Assembly: GCF_021044565.1 (NCBI RefSeq)
Contig: NZ_CP087997.1
Coordinates: 4,030,001 to 4,094,000, forward strand
Origin: Subtercola endophyticus
Lineage (GTDB): Bacteria > Actinomycetota > Actinomycetes > Actinomycetales > Microbacteriaceae
Length of the DNA stretch: 64,000 nt
Direction: 5' to 3'
The position numbers and the translations under genes were made by a program. The notes below the pieces were generated by a model. The model did no database searches and was not told the origin of the DNA. It saw only the letters and a program-made list of their open reading frames with translations. How positions within the stretch are numbered: position 1 is the first letter of the stretch; each line of letters begins with the position of its first letter. Of this stretch, positions 1 through 7,586 are shown one piece after another.

Positions 1-61
1 CCTGGCGGGCGCAGTCGATGGCGCCGGGGGCCACATCGATAGAGCTGCTGACAGAAGACAT
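1..61 (-). CDS. Probable sugar ABC transporter permease, N-terminus only
   Basis: An ATG at 61 opens a reading frame that runs off the left edge; only about 20 residues (starting MSSVSSSIDVAPG) are visible and they carry no diagnostic motif. The call rests on context: the gene lies directly downstream, on the same strand, of a carbohydrate-binding lipoprotein gene, the place where the first permease normally sits. The frame upstream of the ATG is closed by a TAG at 107-109. The Shine-Dalgarno match is poor (GAAAG about 12 bases upstream). Low certainty. Confidence 0.4.
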   Translation of the reverse strand, partial: MSSVSSSIDVAPGAIDCARQ

Positions 62-129
62 GAAAGGAATCGCTTTCGTTACGATGGCGAGTGTGACTTC
101 ACCTTCCTAGGGCTGAAATCACCTGGTGG

Positions 130-166
130 ATGTTCGGGCCCGGCGGGCGATGCCGGGCCCGAACAT
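130..166 (-). other. Intercistronic hairpin between binding protein and permease
   Basis: A perfect inverted repeat, arms 130-144 and 152-166 with a 7-base loop, lies between the binding-protein stop and the next gene. There is no T-tract on either strand, so it does not look like a simple intrinsic terminator. In binding-protein operons such stems often protect the upstream mRNA so that the lipoprotein is made in excess over the permease; that role is inferred here. Confidence 0.65.
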
Positions 167-209
167 TCCTATGCGCGCCGCAGGAGCGGCGGCGCGCTAT
201 TGGTGCAGC

Positions 210-1484
210 TCAGCCGTTCAGGATCGCGTTGATCTTGCCGTCGACGTCGGCCGCCAGCGTGGGAACGTCGCCGCCCTGCGCGATCTTCACGAAGAAGTCC
301 TGCAGGATGCCCGCCGCCTCAACGTCGGCCCACTTGGGTGAGGCCGGCGTCAGCTTGGCGTTCGCTGCTGCCGCCGCGGTCGCCTTTGCGACGTCGTCGG
401 TGCCGAGCGTGGACGCGAGCGACTTCTTCGCCGGAACCAGACCGTTGTTGCCGAGAATGGTCTGATAGCCGTCGCTCAGCATGATCTTCAGCGCACTGTA
501 GGCCAGTTCGGGGTGAGCCGACTTGGCCGCAATGGCGATGTTCGAGCCGCCGGCGAACACGGAGGCAGCGCCACCGTTCTTACCGGGCAGTGCGAACACG
601 CCGAGGTTCGCCTCTTGGTCGGGGCATCCCGGAGCCGTGGCGGTCGCCGGTGCCAGAATCGACCCCTTCACCCAGCTCGGTGCTGAGAGTTGAGCGACGG
701 TACCGGCGCAGAACGGAACCTGCGGGTCGGTCTCATTGCCGTCTTTCGGCGCGACCGAGGCGGTCGTCATGACCTTCTGCACCTCTTTTAGCCCGGCGAT
801 GGAGCCTGCGGACTCGAAACCGGCCTTCCACGTGCCGTTGTCATCGGTTGCGATCTCGCCGCCGTTCTCCCAGATGTAGGGCAGGGCGTTGTACCAGTCT
901 TGACCGGGAAAGTAGATGCCCGAGACACCCGGGTTCGCCGCGGCCAGCGTCACTCCGTTGGAGATGTACTGGTCGAGGGTCGTCGGCACCGTGAGCCCGG
1001 AGGCCGCCATCAGGTCTTTCTTGTAGAACACCAGTCGAGCGCCCGAGTAGTAGGGTGCCGCGTAGAACTTGCCGTCGTACGTTCCCGCCGTCACGAAGCC
1101 GGGCAGCAGGTCGTCACCCCCGAGATCTTGGTATTTGTCGGTGAGGTCTTCGAAGGCACCGGCCGATGTGAACGCGGCGGCCTGGGTGTTGCCGACCTCC
1201 ACGACATCGGGGCTGTCGCTGCCCGACAGGCTGGTGGTCAGCTTGTCGACCAGACCCGTCCACGACTGCTCTTCGATCGTGAGCGTCGAACCCGGGTTCT
1301 GCGACTCGAAGGTCGTCTTCAGGTAGTCGCGGGCCGCTTGCGGGGTGTCGGTGCCGTTCAGCCAGACGCGGATGTTCGCTGCCTCGGGAGTGCTGCTCGA
1401 ACCGGAGTTCGCGCCTGACGAGCACGCCGCGAGGGCGAGCATGCTGGCTACGCCGAGGGCGGCGAGGCCGAGTTTCTTTCGCAT
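210..1484 (-). CDS. Carbohydrate ABC transporter substrate-binding lipoprotein
   Basis: Family 1 extracellular solute-binding protein of 424 residues, the usual length. It should capture a sugar or oligosaccharide outside the cell and deliver it to the membrane permeases. The N-terminus is a lipoprotein signal: MRKK, a hydrophobic stretch, then the lipobox LAAC with Cys21 as the acylated residue. The start is the ATG at 1484, with AGGAAAGG 7-8 bases upstream; an in-frame extension to 1520 has no such site. It follows a ROK regulator gene on the same strand (125 bp gap) and precedes the permease start. The substrate cannot be read from the sequence. Confidence 0.9.
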   Translation of the reverse strand: MRKKLGLAALGVASMLALAACSSGANSGSSSTPEAANIRVWLNGTDTPQAARDYLKTTFESQNPGSTLTIEEQSWTGLVDKLTTSLSGSDSPDVVEVGNTQAAAFTSAGAFEDLTDKYQDLGGDDLLPGFVTAGTYDGKFYAAPYYSGARLVFYKKDLMAASGLTVPTTLDQYISNGVTLAAANPGVSGIYFPGQDWYNALPYIWENGGEIATDDNGTWKAGFESAGSIAGLKEVQKVMTTASVAPKDGNETDPQVPFCAGTVAQLSAPSWVKGSILAPATATAPGCPDQEANLGVFALPGKNGGAASVFAGGSNIAIAAKSAHPELAYSALKIMLSDGYQTILGNNGLVPAKKSLASTLGTDDVAKATAAAAANAKLTPASPKWADVEAAGILQDFFVKIAQGGDVPTLAADVDGKINAILNG

Positions 1485-1512
1485 TGTTGTTACCTTTCCT
1501 AGGGCTGATTGT

Positions 1513-1529
1513 GTCGGCACGATGCCGAC
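1513..1529 (-). other. Small hairpin in leader of the binding-protein gene
   Basis: GTCGGC (1513-1518) pairs perfectly with GCCGAC (1524-1529) across a 5-base loop in the 125 bp gap between the ROK gene and the binding-protein gene. It sits about 30 bases upstream of the start codon. It could be a leader structure or a weak terminator; nothing else is evident in the gap. Confidence 0.3.
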
Positions 1530-1609
1530 GCGTGGGGCGAGATGTGTGCAGTTGTGGAGAAGCGATGCCGAAGGCAGGCTGTGGAAAGTCGCAGGTGGTG
1601 TGGTACCTC

Positions 1610-2830
1610 CTACGACACCCCCAGCTGGCCCGAGAGCACCATGACGGCCGCGCCGCGCAGAACGATGTCGTGCCCGAGCGTGGTCATCCGCAGCGTCAGA
1701 TCGCCGTGGAACTCGGCCATCGTGCGGCTGCGGAGCGTCTCGATAGTGGCGCGGGCGAGCGCCCCATCGAGAAGTTCAGTGGGCCCGGCGAGCACAACTT
1801 CGGGCAGGTTGAGGGCGCCGACGATCGGCGCGAGCGCGATGCCGAGCCGCTGCCCGGCTTCGGTCAGAATCACGTCGATCTGGGCATCCACTTCGCCCTG
1901 CGAGGCACCGGATGCCCGGGCGAGATCGATGGCCAGCGTGAGGTTCGGCGTCGAGAGCCAGGTCTCGAGGCAGCCGTGTTTGCCGCAGACGCACAGCGCG
2001 CCTCCGTCGGTGCCGACGACGACGTGGCCGATCTCACCGGCCGCGAACCGGCTTCCGTAGAGTGGGGAGCCGCCGAGCAGCAGCCCGGCGCCGACGCCGT
2101 GCCCGACCTTGACGATCATGAGGTCGCCGTCGGCTCCGCCGAAGCTGTGTTCGGCGAGGGCCGCCGCATTCGCATCGTTCGCCACGATGATGGGGTGCGC
2201 GAACTTCGCTTCGACCTTGGATCGGAGGTCGAGATTGTGCCAGCCGAGGTTCGGAGCGCTCAATACCACCCCCTCGAGATTGACCACACCGGGGGATCCG
2301 ATGCCGATACCGAGAATCGGTGCCGTCGCGGCGTCGAGCAGTGTCGCCGTGAGTGCGAGCACCTTGGCTACCGCGTCGTCGCCCACGCTGCCGGCGAGGG
2401 GGAGTTCGGCGCGCTGCAGAATACGGCCGTCGAGGTCGAGCACCGCGCCGCGAAAGAGGGAGTGCTCAGAGAGGTCGATTCCGACGATCTGAAAGGCCGA
2501 ACGATCGATGTCGAGAATCGTGGCCGGTTTGCCCGGCCGGGCATCCTCTCGCTGGCCCATCTCGATGACGAGGTGCTCGGCGATGAGATCGTTGACGAGG
2601 TCGGAGACCGTCACACGGGTGAGGCCGGTTTCGCGAGCGATGTCGGCACGGCTCAGTTGGCCGGTGCGGTAGAGGGTCTGCAGAACGAGGGAGCGGTTGT
2701 GGTGCCGGGCGTGCTCTGGCAGTACTTTCGCGCTCGGGCGCAGTGCTCGGCTCTGGGCGAAACCGAGGTGGGTGTGGGGGTGCGCGGGTTCCAGAATCGA
2801 AGAGCCGCGCTGCCCTTCTGATGCAGACAT
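1610..2830 (-). CDS. ROK-family transcriptional regulator
   Basis: 406 residues in the NagC/XylR layout. An N-terminal winged helix-turn-helix occupies about residues 45-100 (core ADIARETGLTRVTVSDL), followed by a ROK sugar-kinase-like domain. The domain has the DANAAALAE loop and the zinc-binding signature CVCGKHGCLE. Such proteins repress sugar genes and release DNA when the sugar binds. The gene is first in line with the binding-protein and permease genes, which it probably controls together with itself. The ATG at 2830 directly abuts a near-palindromic operator and has no Shine-Dalgarno sequence, which suggests a leaderless transcript; an internal start is possible. Confidence 0.9.
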   Translation of the reverse strand: MSASEGQRGSSILEPAHPHTHLGFAQSRALRPSAKVLPEHARHHNRSLVLQTLYRTGQLSRADIARETGLTRVTVSDLVNDLIAEHLVIEMGQREDARPGKPATILDIDRSAFQIVGIDLSEHSLFRGAVLDLDGRILQRAELPLAGSVGDDAVAKVLALTATLLDAATAPILGIGIGSPGVVNLEGVVLSAPNLGWHNLDLRSKVEAKFAHPIIVANDANAAALAEHSFGGADGDLMIVKVGHGVGAGLLLGGSPLYGSRFAAGEIGHVVVGTDGGALCVCGKHGCLETWLSTPNLTLAIDLARASGASQGEVDAQIDVILTEAGQRLGIALAPIVGALNLPEVVLAGPTELLDGALARATIETLRSRTMAEFHGDLTLRMTTLGHDIVLRGAAVMVLSGQLGVS

Positions 2831-2857
2831 GTTTGTTAGTAAAGCTTACGAACAAAC
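2831..2857. promoter_or_regulatory. Candidate ROK regulator operator
   Basis: A 27 bp near-palindrome with arms GTTTGTTnGTAA and TTACnAACAAAC touches the start codon of the ROK gene. It resembles the TTAGT/ACTAA-type operators known for XylR-like ROK repressors. Its position over the presumed leaderless promoter would give direct autorepression. It also lies about 105 bp upstream of the divergent decarboxylase gene and may influence it. Confidence 0.7.
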
Positions 2858-2962
2858 CTCTGGCAAGTGTTCGGCCCAGATTTTTCGGGAATTTACCTTC
2901 TCGAAACACGCGAGGTGTGCGGCGGCTCATGCGGTGTCTGCCGCCTGTGATGCAATGGCGGC

Positions 2963-4780
2963 ATGACCGACGCCGCCCGCTATACCGTGACCGACTACCT
3001 ACTCGATCGGCTCGCCGAACTCGGTGCCGACCGCATTTTCGGTGTGCCCGGCGACTTCACGCTGACCCTCCTCGATCACGTCGAGGCGCACGAGCACGTC
3101 GCGTGGGTCGGCACCGCGAACGAGCTCGGCGCCGGCTACGCGGCCGATGGATTCGCGCGCCTGCGCGGCATCGGCGCGCTCTGCACGACGTTCGGGGTGG
3201 GCGAGCTGAGCGCGATCAATGCGGTAGCGGGCAGCTTCGCCGAGCATGTTCCGGTGGTGCACATCGTGGGGGCGCCCACGCAGGCCGCCCAGAACGCGGG
3301 TCGTGCGCTGCATCACTCGCTGGGCGACGGAGACTTTCGGCACTTCTTTCGCATGAGCTGCGAAGTGACGACCGCCCAGGCCGTGTTGACGCCGTCGAAC
3401 GCGGCCGCCGAGATCGACCGCGTGCTGCTCGAAGTGCGCGAGCGCCGGCTGCCCGGCTATCTGCTCATCGCGGCCGATGTGGGCGAAGCGGATGCCCAGC
3501 CACCCACCGCGCCACTTCCTGCGTTGCTCGACCTCACCTGGGCGCCGTCGCTCGCGGCATTCACCGCGGCCGCCGAGGCTGTGCTGGCGCCGGTTGATGG
3601 CGCAGCGGCCGGAGGTGCGGTAGCCGGTGATGCGGGGGCCGGAGGCGCGGCTGCCGGAGGTACGGCAGCAGGTGATGCGGATGTAAGCGGCGTAACGGTC
3701 GCGGTGCTGGCCGACCTTCTCGTGCAACGCATGGGCGCGGAGCCGCAACTGCACGCGCTGCTCTCCGCCGGGCCGCTGCCTCACGCGACTCTGCTCTGGG
3801 GTCGAAGGGTGGTCGATGAGTCCGGGCCGGGTTACCTCGGAACCTATGCCGGTGCGGCAAGCGACGAAGTCGTACGAGCGGGCATCGAAGGAGCCGACGT
3901 GCTCATCCTGGCGGGCGTGCAGTTCACAGACCTGACCAGCGGATTCTTCAGCCAGAACTTCGCCGCCGAGAAGGTGATCCGGCTCGACCCGCACCGCGCC
4001 TCGGTAGCCGGTGTCGAGTTCGGCGAGATCGACCTGGGCGATGCGCTCGCCGCCCTCACGGGCATCCTGTCGGCGAACCCGCCCGCCCTTTCGCCGAACG
4101 CCGCGGAGGCCTCCTCTCCCGTTCGCGCTGAACATGCCGCTACAGGCATATTTTCTGACGATGGCGGGGGTGGCTCCGAACTCCTCGCTCAGAACTCCCT
4201 GTGGGATGTGGTGTGCGACGCGCTCGAGCCGGGCGATCTGGTGCTCGCCGACCAGGGCACCTCGTTCTACGGCATGGGCGCCCATCGTCTTGCGCACGAC
4301 GTCGTGTTCGTGGGGCAACCGCTCTGGGCAGCGATCGGGTTCTCGTTGCCGGCCCTGCTCGGTGCGGCCCTCGCAGCACCCGAGCGGCGCCCGGTGCTGC
4401 TCATCGGAGACGGGGCCGCACAACTCACGATCGCCGAGCTCGGCACGATGACGCGTCAGGGACTCGCTCCCATCATCGTCGTCGTCAACAACGACGGCTA
4501 CACGGTCGAGCGGGCTATCCATGGCCCGAACGCTGCCTTCAACGACATCGCCGCCTGGGACTGGACCGCCCTGCCTCAGGCCTTCGCGCGGCATGCGCCG
4601 GGCATCCGCACCGCCCGGGTCGAGACGGTCGACGCCCTGCGGCGGGCGCTGGTGGATGCCCGGGCCAACCTCGCGGGTCTGTCGCTCATTGAGGCGGTCG
4701 TGCCGCGGCTCGACGTTCCGCCGTTACTCCGGTCGATCGCCGCCGCGGCGGCCCGAGCGAACGCGGCTCCGCCGGCTTGA
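2963..4780 (+). CDS. Thiamine diphosphate-dependent 2-keto acid decarboxylase
   Basis: 605 residues, in the pyruvate/indolepyruvate decarboxylase family: non-oxidative decarboxylation of a 2-keto acid to an aldehyde in the cytosol. The N-terminal pyrimidine domain has the catalytic Glu54 (in NELGAGYAADG), Asp31 in GVPGDF and the His117-His118 pair (HHSLGDGDF). The C-terminal domain has the cofactor motif starting LIGDGAAQ and ending NNDGYTVE, whose Glu is typical of this subfamily. An Ala/Gly-rich repetitive insert at about 211-245 lengthens the middle-domain linker. Pyruvate, branched-chain and indole-3-pyruvate substrates cannot be separated by eye. It stands alone, divergent from the ROK gene. 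Confidence 0.85.
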   Translation: MTDAARYTVTDYLLDRLAELGADRIFGVPGDFTLTLLDHVEAHEHVAWVGTANELGAGYAADGFARLRGIGALCTTFGVGELSAINAVAGSFAEHVPVVHIVGAPTQAAQNAGRALHHSLGDGDFRHFFRMSCEVTTAQAVLTPSNAAAEIDRVLLEVRERRLPGYLLIAADVGEADAQPPTAPLPALLDLTWAPSLAAFTAAAEAVLAPVDGAAAGGAVAGDAGAGGAAAGGTAAGDADVSGVTVAVLADLLVQRMGAEPQLHALLSAGPLPHATLLWGRRVVDESGPGYLGTYAGAASDEVVRAGIEGADVLILAGVQFTDLTSGFFSQNFAAEKVIRLDPHRASVAGVEFGEIDLGDALAALTGILSANPPALSPNAAEASSPVRAEHAATGIFSDDGGGGSELLAQNSLWDVVCDALEPGDLVLADQGTSFYGMGAHRLAHDVVFVGQPLWAAIGFSLPALLGAALAAPERRPVLLIGDGAAQLTIAELGTMTRQGLAPIIVVVNNDGYTVERAIHGPNAAFNDIAAWDWTALPQAFARHAPGIRTARVETVDALRRALVDARANLAGLSLIEAVVPRLDVPPLLRSIAAAAARANAAPPA

Positions 4781-4849
4781 CGGCGCTGAGCGTCGAGTTG
4801 GCGTCGGCCGGGTGGCACCCTCCACAACTTCGAGTGGTGCGGATATATA

Positions 4850-4878
4850 TTGCGATGCATATTCCTTCATGGCATACT
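4850..4878 (+). promoter_or_regulatory. Promoter of the toxin-antitoxin operon
   Basis: TTGCGA (4850-4855), a 17 bp spacer and CATACT (4873-4878) form a good sigma-70 promoter. The toxin ATG at 4885 is about 7 bases past the -10 box, so the mRNA should be leaderless. An imperfect palindrome around ATATATTGC-GAT-GCATAT overlaps the -35 and is a candidate antitoxin operator. The local A/T-rich sequence contrasts with the surroundings. Confidence 0.6.
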
Positions 4879-4884
4879 TGAAGA

Positions 4885-5277
4885 ATGATCGTCGATTGGC
4901 CGGCTGAGTTCGGGCGGCAGCTGGATCGGTATGAGGCTGATGCCGCGGGCGGCAATTCTCGTGCACGGGTGATGCTGGAGAAGCTGACGTTCGAACTGAC
5001 GCTGCTCGAAGAACTGGAAGGCGAGCCGCTTCGCGATACGGCGACGATCAAGCGCGTCGCGCAATCGAAGCAGTATTCGGTCAGGCGTGTCTCGCATCCG
5101 TTCGCGGCCGGCGTGGCCGTGCGGTTGATCTGCTGGTTCCCGCCGAACACCGGCACAGTCGGTGTTGCTCTCTTTTCGGGCGACAAGGCGAACATGGGAG
5201 ATGTGTTCTACGACAGTGTCGGCACGAGAGCTGACGCTCTGATCGAGACGTGGATGAGAGAGACAGGGGAGAAATGA
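4885..5277 (+). CDS. HigB/RelE-like toxin of a type II toxin-antitoxin pair
   Basis: 130 residues. The size, basic central part (IKRVAQSKQYSVRRVSH) and beta-rich C-terminal half (VRLICWFPPNTGTVGVALF) resemble phage Gp49/HigB-like ribosome-dependent mRNA interferases. The similarity seen by eye is weak. The stronger argument is the partner: an XRE-type gene overlapping its stop codon in the toxin-first order typical of higBA loci. If the call is right, the protein cleaves mRNA on the ribosome when free of antitoxin. The gene appears leaderless (promoter at 4850-4878). It may be a recent acquisition, as its codon bias is less extreme than that of its neighbours. Confidence 0.6.
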   Translation: MIVDWPAEFGRQLDRYEADAAGGNSRARVMLEKLTFELTLLEELEGEPLRDTATIKRVAQSKQYSVRRVSHPFAAGVAVRLICWFPPNTGTVGVALFSGDKANMGDVFYDSVGTRADALIETWMRETGEK

Positions 5278-5636
5278 TGAGTGAAAAGACATTCGAGCGC
5301 GGCAACGACCGCATTGGTCAGCTGCGAAAGCTGCCGGGAATGGCGCAGGCCGTCGAAGCGATGCGGCAGGAAGCGGCGGAGGCTGACCGTGTGTACGCGA
5401 TGAGTTTGGCCATGATCCGCGACGCTGGCGAACTAACTCAAGTCGAGGTCGCTCGCCGCATGAGCGTCAACCAAGGGCAGATTTCCAAGCTGGAACGACG
5501 AGATGACATGCTGCTTTCGACACTGCGCCATTACTTGGAGGCAACCGGCGCGACCGATGCCAGTATTTCGGTCACAATTCGTGGGCGGCACGTGCAAGTT
5601 CCGTTGGCTGATTTGGGTCTAGAGATCGCCAGCTAG
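5274..5636 (+). CDS. XRE-family antitoxin
   Basis: 120 residues with a Cro/C1-type helix-turn-helix at about residues 50-105 (LTQVEVARRMSVNQGQISKLE). It overlaps the toxin stop in ATGATGA; either the ATG at 5274 or the one at 5277 can start it, and AGGGGA at 5265-5270 suits the second better. An upstream in-frame ATG at 5250 lies inside the toxin gene and is unlikely. The product should bind and neutralise the toxin and repress the shared promoter. Confidence 0.75.
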   Translation: MMSEKTFERGNDRIGQLRKLPGMAQAVEAMRQEAAEADRVYAMSLAMIRDAGELTQVEVARRMSVNQGQISKLERRDDMLLSTLRHYLEATGATDASISVTIRGRHVQVPLADLGLEIAS

Positions 5637-5663
5637 AGTTCGACGCCTCGCCGGTTCGAGGCG

Positions 5664-6425
5664 TCAAGCGGTCGGCGCGGCGCGCGCGGCGATGAGCTGG
5701 TCGGCGGCGCGCTCGAGGTGCTCGTGGATGGCGTCTTCGCCGCGGAGGAGCAGGTCGGCGACGAGCTGGTCGTGCTGGCGGATCATCTCTTCGGCGTCGA
5801 GAACCTGCCTCAGCTGGGCGAGAAACAGGATGCTCTCGGCCTCCAGCTGGGCGTGGGCATCCGTGATTCGGGGGCTGTCGGCGGCTTCGACGATGGCATG
5901 GTGCAGCGTGGCATGTGCGGCCTCGATGGCCGAACGGTCGCCGGGGGAGTCGCGGCACACTCGCCTGAGCTCGTCGTTCGCGCTGTACACACCGGCGAGA
6001 ATGGCGTGGGCAACGTCGGGATCGTTGGCAGCGTCGAGATCGTCGGCTCGAGCCGACGCCGACGCCGACGCCGCCGCCGCCGCAGACCCCGATTCCGACG
6101 CGCGGCGGTTCAGAAGCCGCACAGCCTCGCCCTCGAGCGCCGAGCGCAGCTGCATGAGGGCCCGTACCTCGTCGTCGTCGAGCAGAGTCACACGGGCTCC
6201 GGAGTATGGCTGGATGCTCACCAGCCGCTCGGCCGCCAACTGCCGTAGCGCCGCCCGCACGGTGTGCCGGCCGAGCTGGTATTCGGCCGAGAGAGCCTCT
6301 TCGCGAAGCGGGGTGCCGGCCTCGAGATCGCCGCTCAGGATGCGCCCGCGCAGCTCGCCGTGCAGCTTCTCGACCGACGTCGCCGCCCGTTGTTCCCGGG
6401 GGTTCTGCGCCGGGTCCGTGGTCAT
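5664..6425 (-). CDS. GntR-family transcriptional regulator (FadR/FCD type)
   Basis: 253 residues. The N-terminal winged helix (about 20-85; core AEYQLGRHTVRAALRQLAAERLV) is followed by an all-helical FCD effector domain typical of FadR/VanR regulators of organic-acid and sugar-acid metabolism. An Ala/Ser-rich stretch at about 118-132 interrupts the start of the effector domain and is a low-complexity insert. The start codon overlaps the stop of the upstream transporter gene (ATGA, 6422-6425), so the two are translationally coupled. Likely DNA targets are the paired palindromes at 7553-7586. Confidence 0.9.
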   Translation of the reverse strand: MTTDPAQNPREQRAATSVEKLHGELRGRILSGDLEAGTPLREEALSAEYQLGRHTVRAALRQLAAERLVSIQPYSGARVTLLDDDEVRALMQLRSALEGEAVRLLNRRASESGSAAAAASASASARADDLDAANDPDVAHAILAGVYSANDELRRVCRDSPGDRSAIEAAHATLHHAIVEAADSPRITDAHAQLEAESILFLAQLRQVLDAEEMIRQHDQLVADLLLRGEDAIHEHLERAADQLIAARAAPTA

Positions 6426-7546
6426 AGTGCCTCTCCTGCCGCGGGCGAGATCGCCACGCCCCTCCGCGGGCGCGTGACCGTCAGGATGCCCATCCCGAGC
6501 ACGAGCAGCACCAGCCCGACGATGGTCGAAACGGTGAACTGCTCGCCCAACACGACGACCCCGAGAATGGTCGCAGTGAGGGGCTCGACGAGGGTGAGGG
6601 TGGCGGCCCGAGATGCCGTGAGGCCGCGCAGGCCACGGGCGAAGAGCGTGTAGGCCAGCGCGGTGGTGATGACCGCCAACCAGCCGACGGTGAGCGCTCC
6701 GCCGGCCGTGAACATCCAGGTCAGGTCGGTAGCGAGCAGCACAGGCGTCATGATGAGCGCCGCCACCCCGAAGGTGGCGCCCATCACGACCGAGGGCGCC
6801 CAGCCGCGGTCGAGCAGCGCCTTGCTGCTCGTGGCGTAGACGGCGTAGCTGAGGCCCGCCGCAAGAGAGGCGACAAGCCCGAGCGGGGTGATGGCGGAGG
6901 CGCCCGAGAAGACTCCCGACAGCGCAGCCACGCCCAGCGCGGCGACGCCGGTCGCGAGGGCCCAGCGCCTGCCCGGAGCTCGCCGCAACACGATCCACTC
7001 GAGCACCCCGGTCAGTACGGGTGCCGATCCGAGAGCCACCAGGGTGCCGACAGCGACGCCGTTCTGGCTGGTTCCGGTGAAGAACGCAGGCTGGTACGCC
7101 GCCACCCCGAGTGCCCCCACCACCACGAGGCCGATCGGCGCCAGCCGACGCAGACCCAGCCGACGCAGACCCAGCCGACGCAGACCCAGCCGACGCAGAC
7201 CCAGCCGCCGCAGACCCGGTCGCCGCAGCGGATGCTCGCCCGCACTCGTGGCGACGCTCGAGCCCGACCCGGGCATCCGCAACGCCGCGTACGGAGTCGA
7301 CGTCGGCTGCCCGGCCCGACCGCCCAGATGCCGCCGCGCGGCAGGCCGCGCTCGCGCGCGCCGATGCAGAACCGTCACGAGCGCGATGAGCGCCAGCAAA
7401 GCCCCGCCGAACACGATGCGCGCAGCCCCCAGCGACAGTGCACTTGCGCCGCCACCGCCGAGCGCCTGGGCGGTTCCCGTCGTGCCGAAACACACCGCAG
7501 CGCCCACGACAAGCACCGCGGATGCTCGCCCGGCTGCCCTCGTCAT
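6422..7546 (-). CDS. EamA/DMT-family membrane transporter
   Basis: 374 residues in two repeats of about five transmembrane helices, as in the drug/metabolite transporter superfamily (last half GLVASLAAGLSYAVYATSSK and the VEPLTATILG motif). It probably exports an amino acid or other small metabolite; the substrate is unknown. A basic loop of LRRLG pentapeptides (about residues 112-140), coded by a 15 bp tandem repeat, sits between helices 2 and 3. The ATG at 7546 is preferred over an in-frame TTG at 7564, which lies within the operator region. Co-transcribed and overlapping with the GntR gene. Confidence 0.85.
   Translation of the reverse strand: MTRAAGRASAVLVVGAAVCFGTTGTAQALGGGGASALSLGAARIVFGGALLALIALVTVLHRRARARPAARRHLGGRAGQPTSTPYAALRMPGSGSSVATSAGEHPLRRPGLRRLGLRRLGLRRLGLRRLGLRRLAPIGLVVVGALGVAAYQPAFFTGTSQNGVAVGTLVALGSAPVLTGVLEWIVLRRAPGRRWALATGVAALGVAALSGVFSGASAITPLGLVASLAAGLSYAVYATSSKALLDRGWAPSVVMGATFGVAALIMTPVLLATDLTWMFTAGGALTVGWLAVITTALAYTLFARGLRGLTASRAATLTLVEPLTATILGVVVLGEQFTVSTIVGLVLLVLGMGILTVTRPRRGVAISPAAGEAL
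7141..7215. repeat. 15 bp tandem repeat in the DMT transporter gene
   Basis: Four exact copies of CCAGCCGACGCAGAC (7141-7200) are followed by one copy with a single change, then a decayed copy to about 7230. Each unit encodes LRRLG in the transporter. The unit length keeps the frame, and the exact copies point to recent expansion. Confidence 0.95.
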
Positions 7547-7552
7547 TCCACT

Positions 7553-7586
7553 ATTGTTACACAATCATCGCAAATTGTTACACAAT
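7553..7586. promoter_or_regulatory. Two GntR-type operators 21 bp apart
   Basis: ATTGTTACACAAT occurs exactly at 7553-7565 and 7574-7586; each copy has perfect ATTGT/ACAAT arms. Centre-to-centre spacing is 21 bp, two helical turns, so two regulator dimers would bind the same face. The sites lie just upstream of the transporter start and overlap the probable promoter and the stop codon of the MFS gene. The GntR regulator of the same operon is the obvious binder, by inference. Confidence 0.75.

Noticed and set aside
1484..2821. Long open frame on the plus strand opposite the ROK gene
   Set aside because: Shadow frame caused by G/C-rich codon bias; composition is Arg/Glu/Gly-rich with no motif, while the minus strand has a complete ROK protein.
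2999..4594. 531-codon frame opposite the decarboxylase
   Set aside because: Antisense shadow; the plus strand carries all TPP-enzyme motifs.
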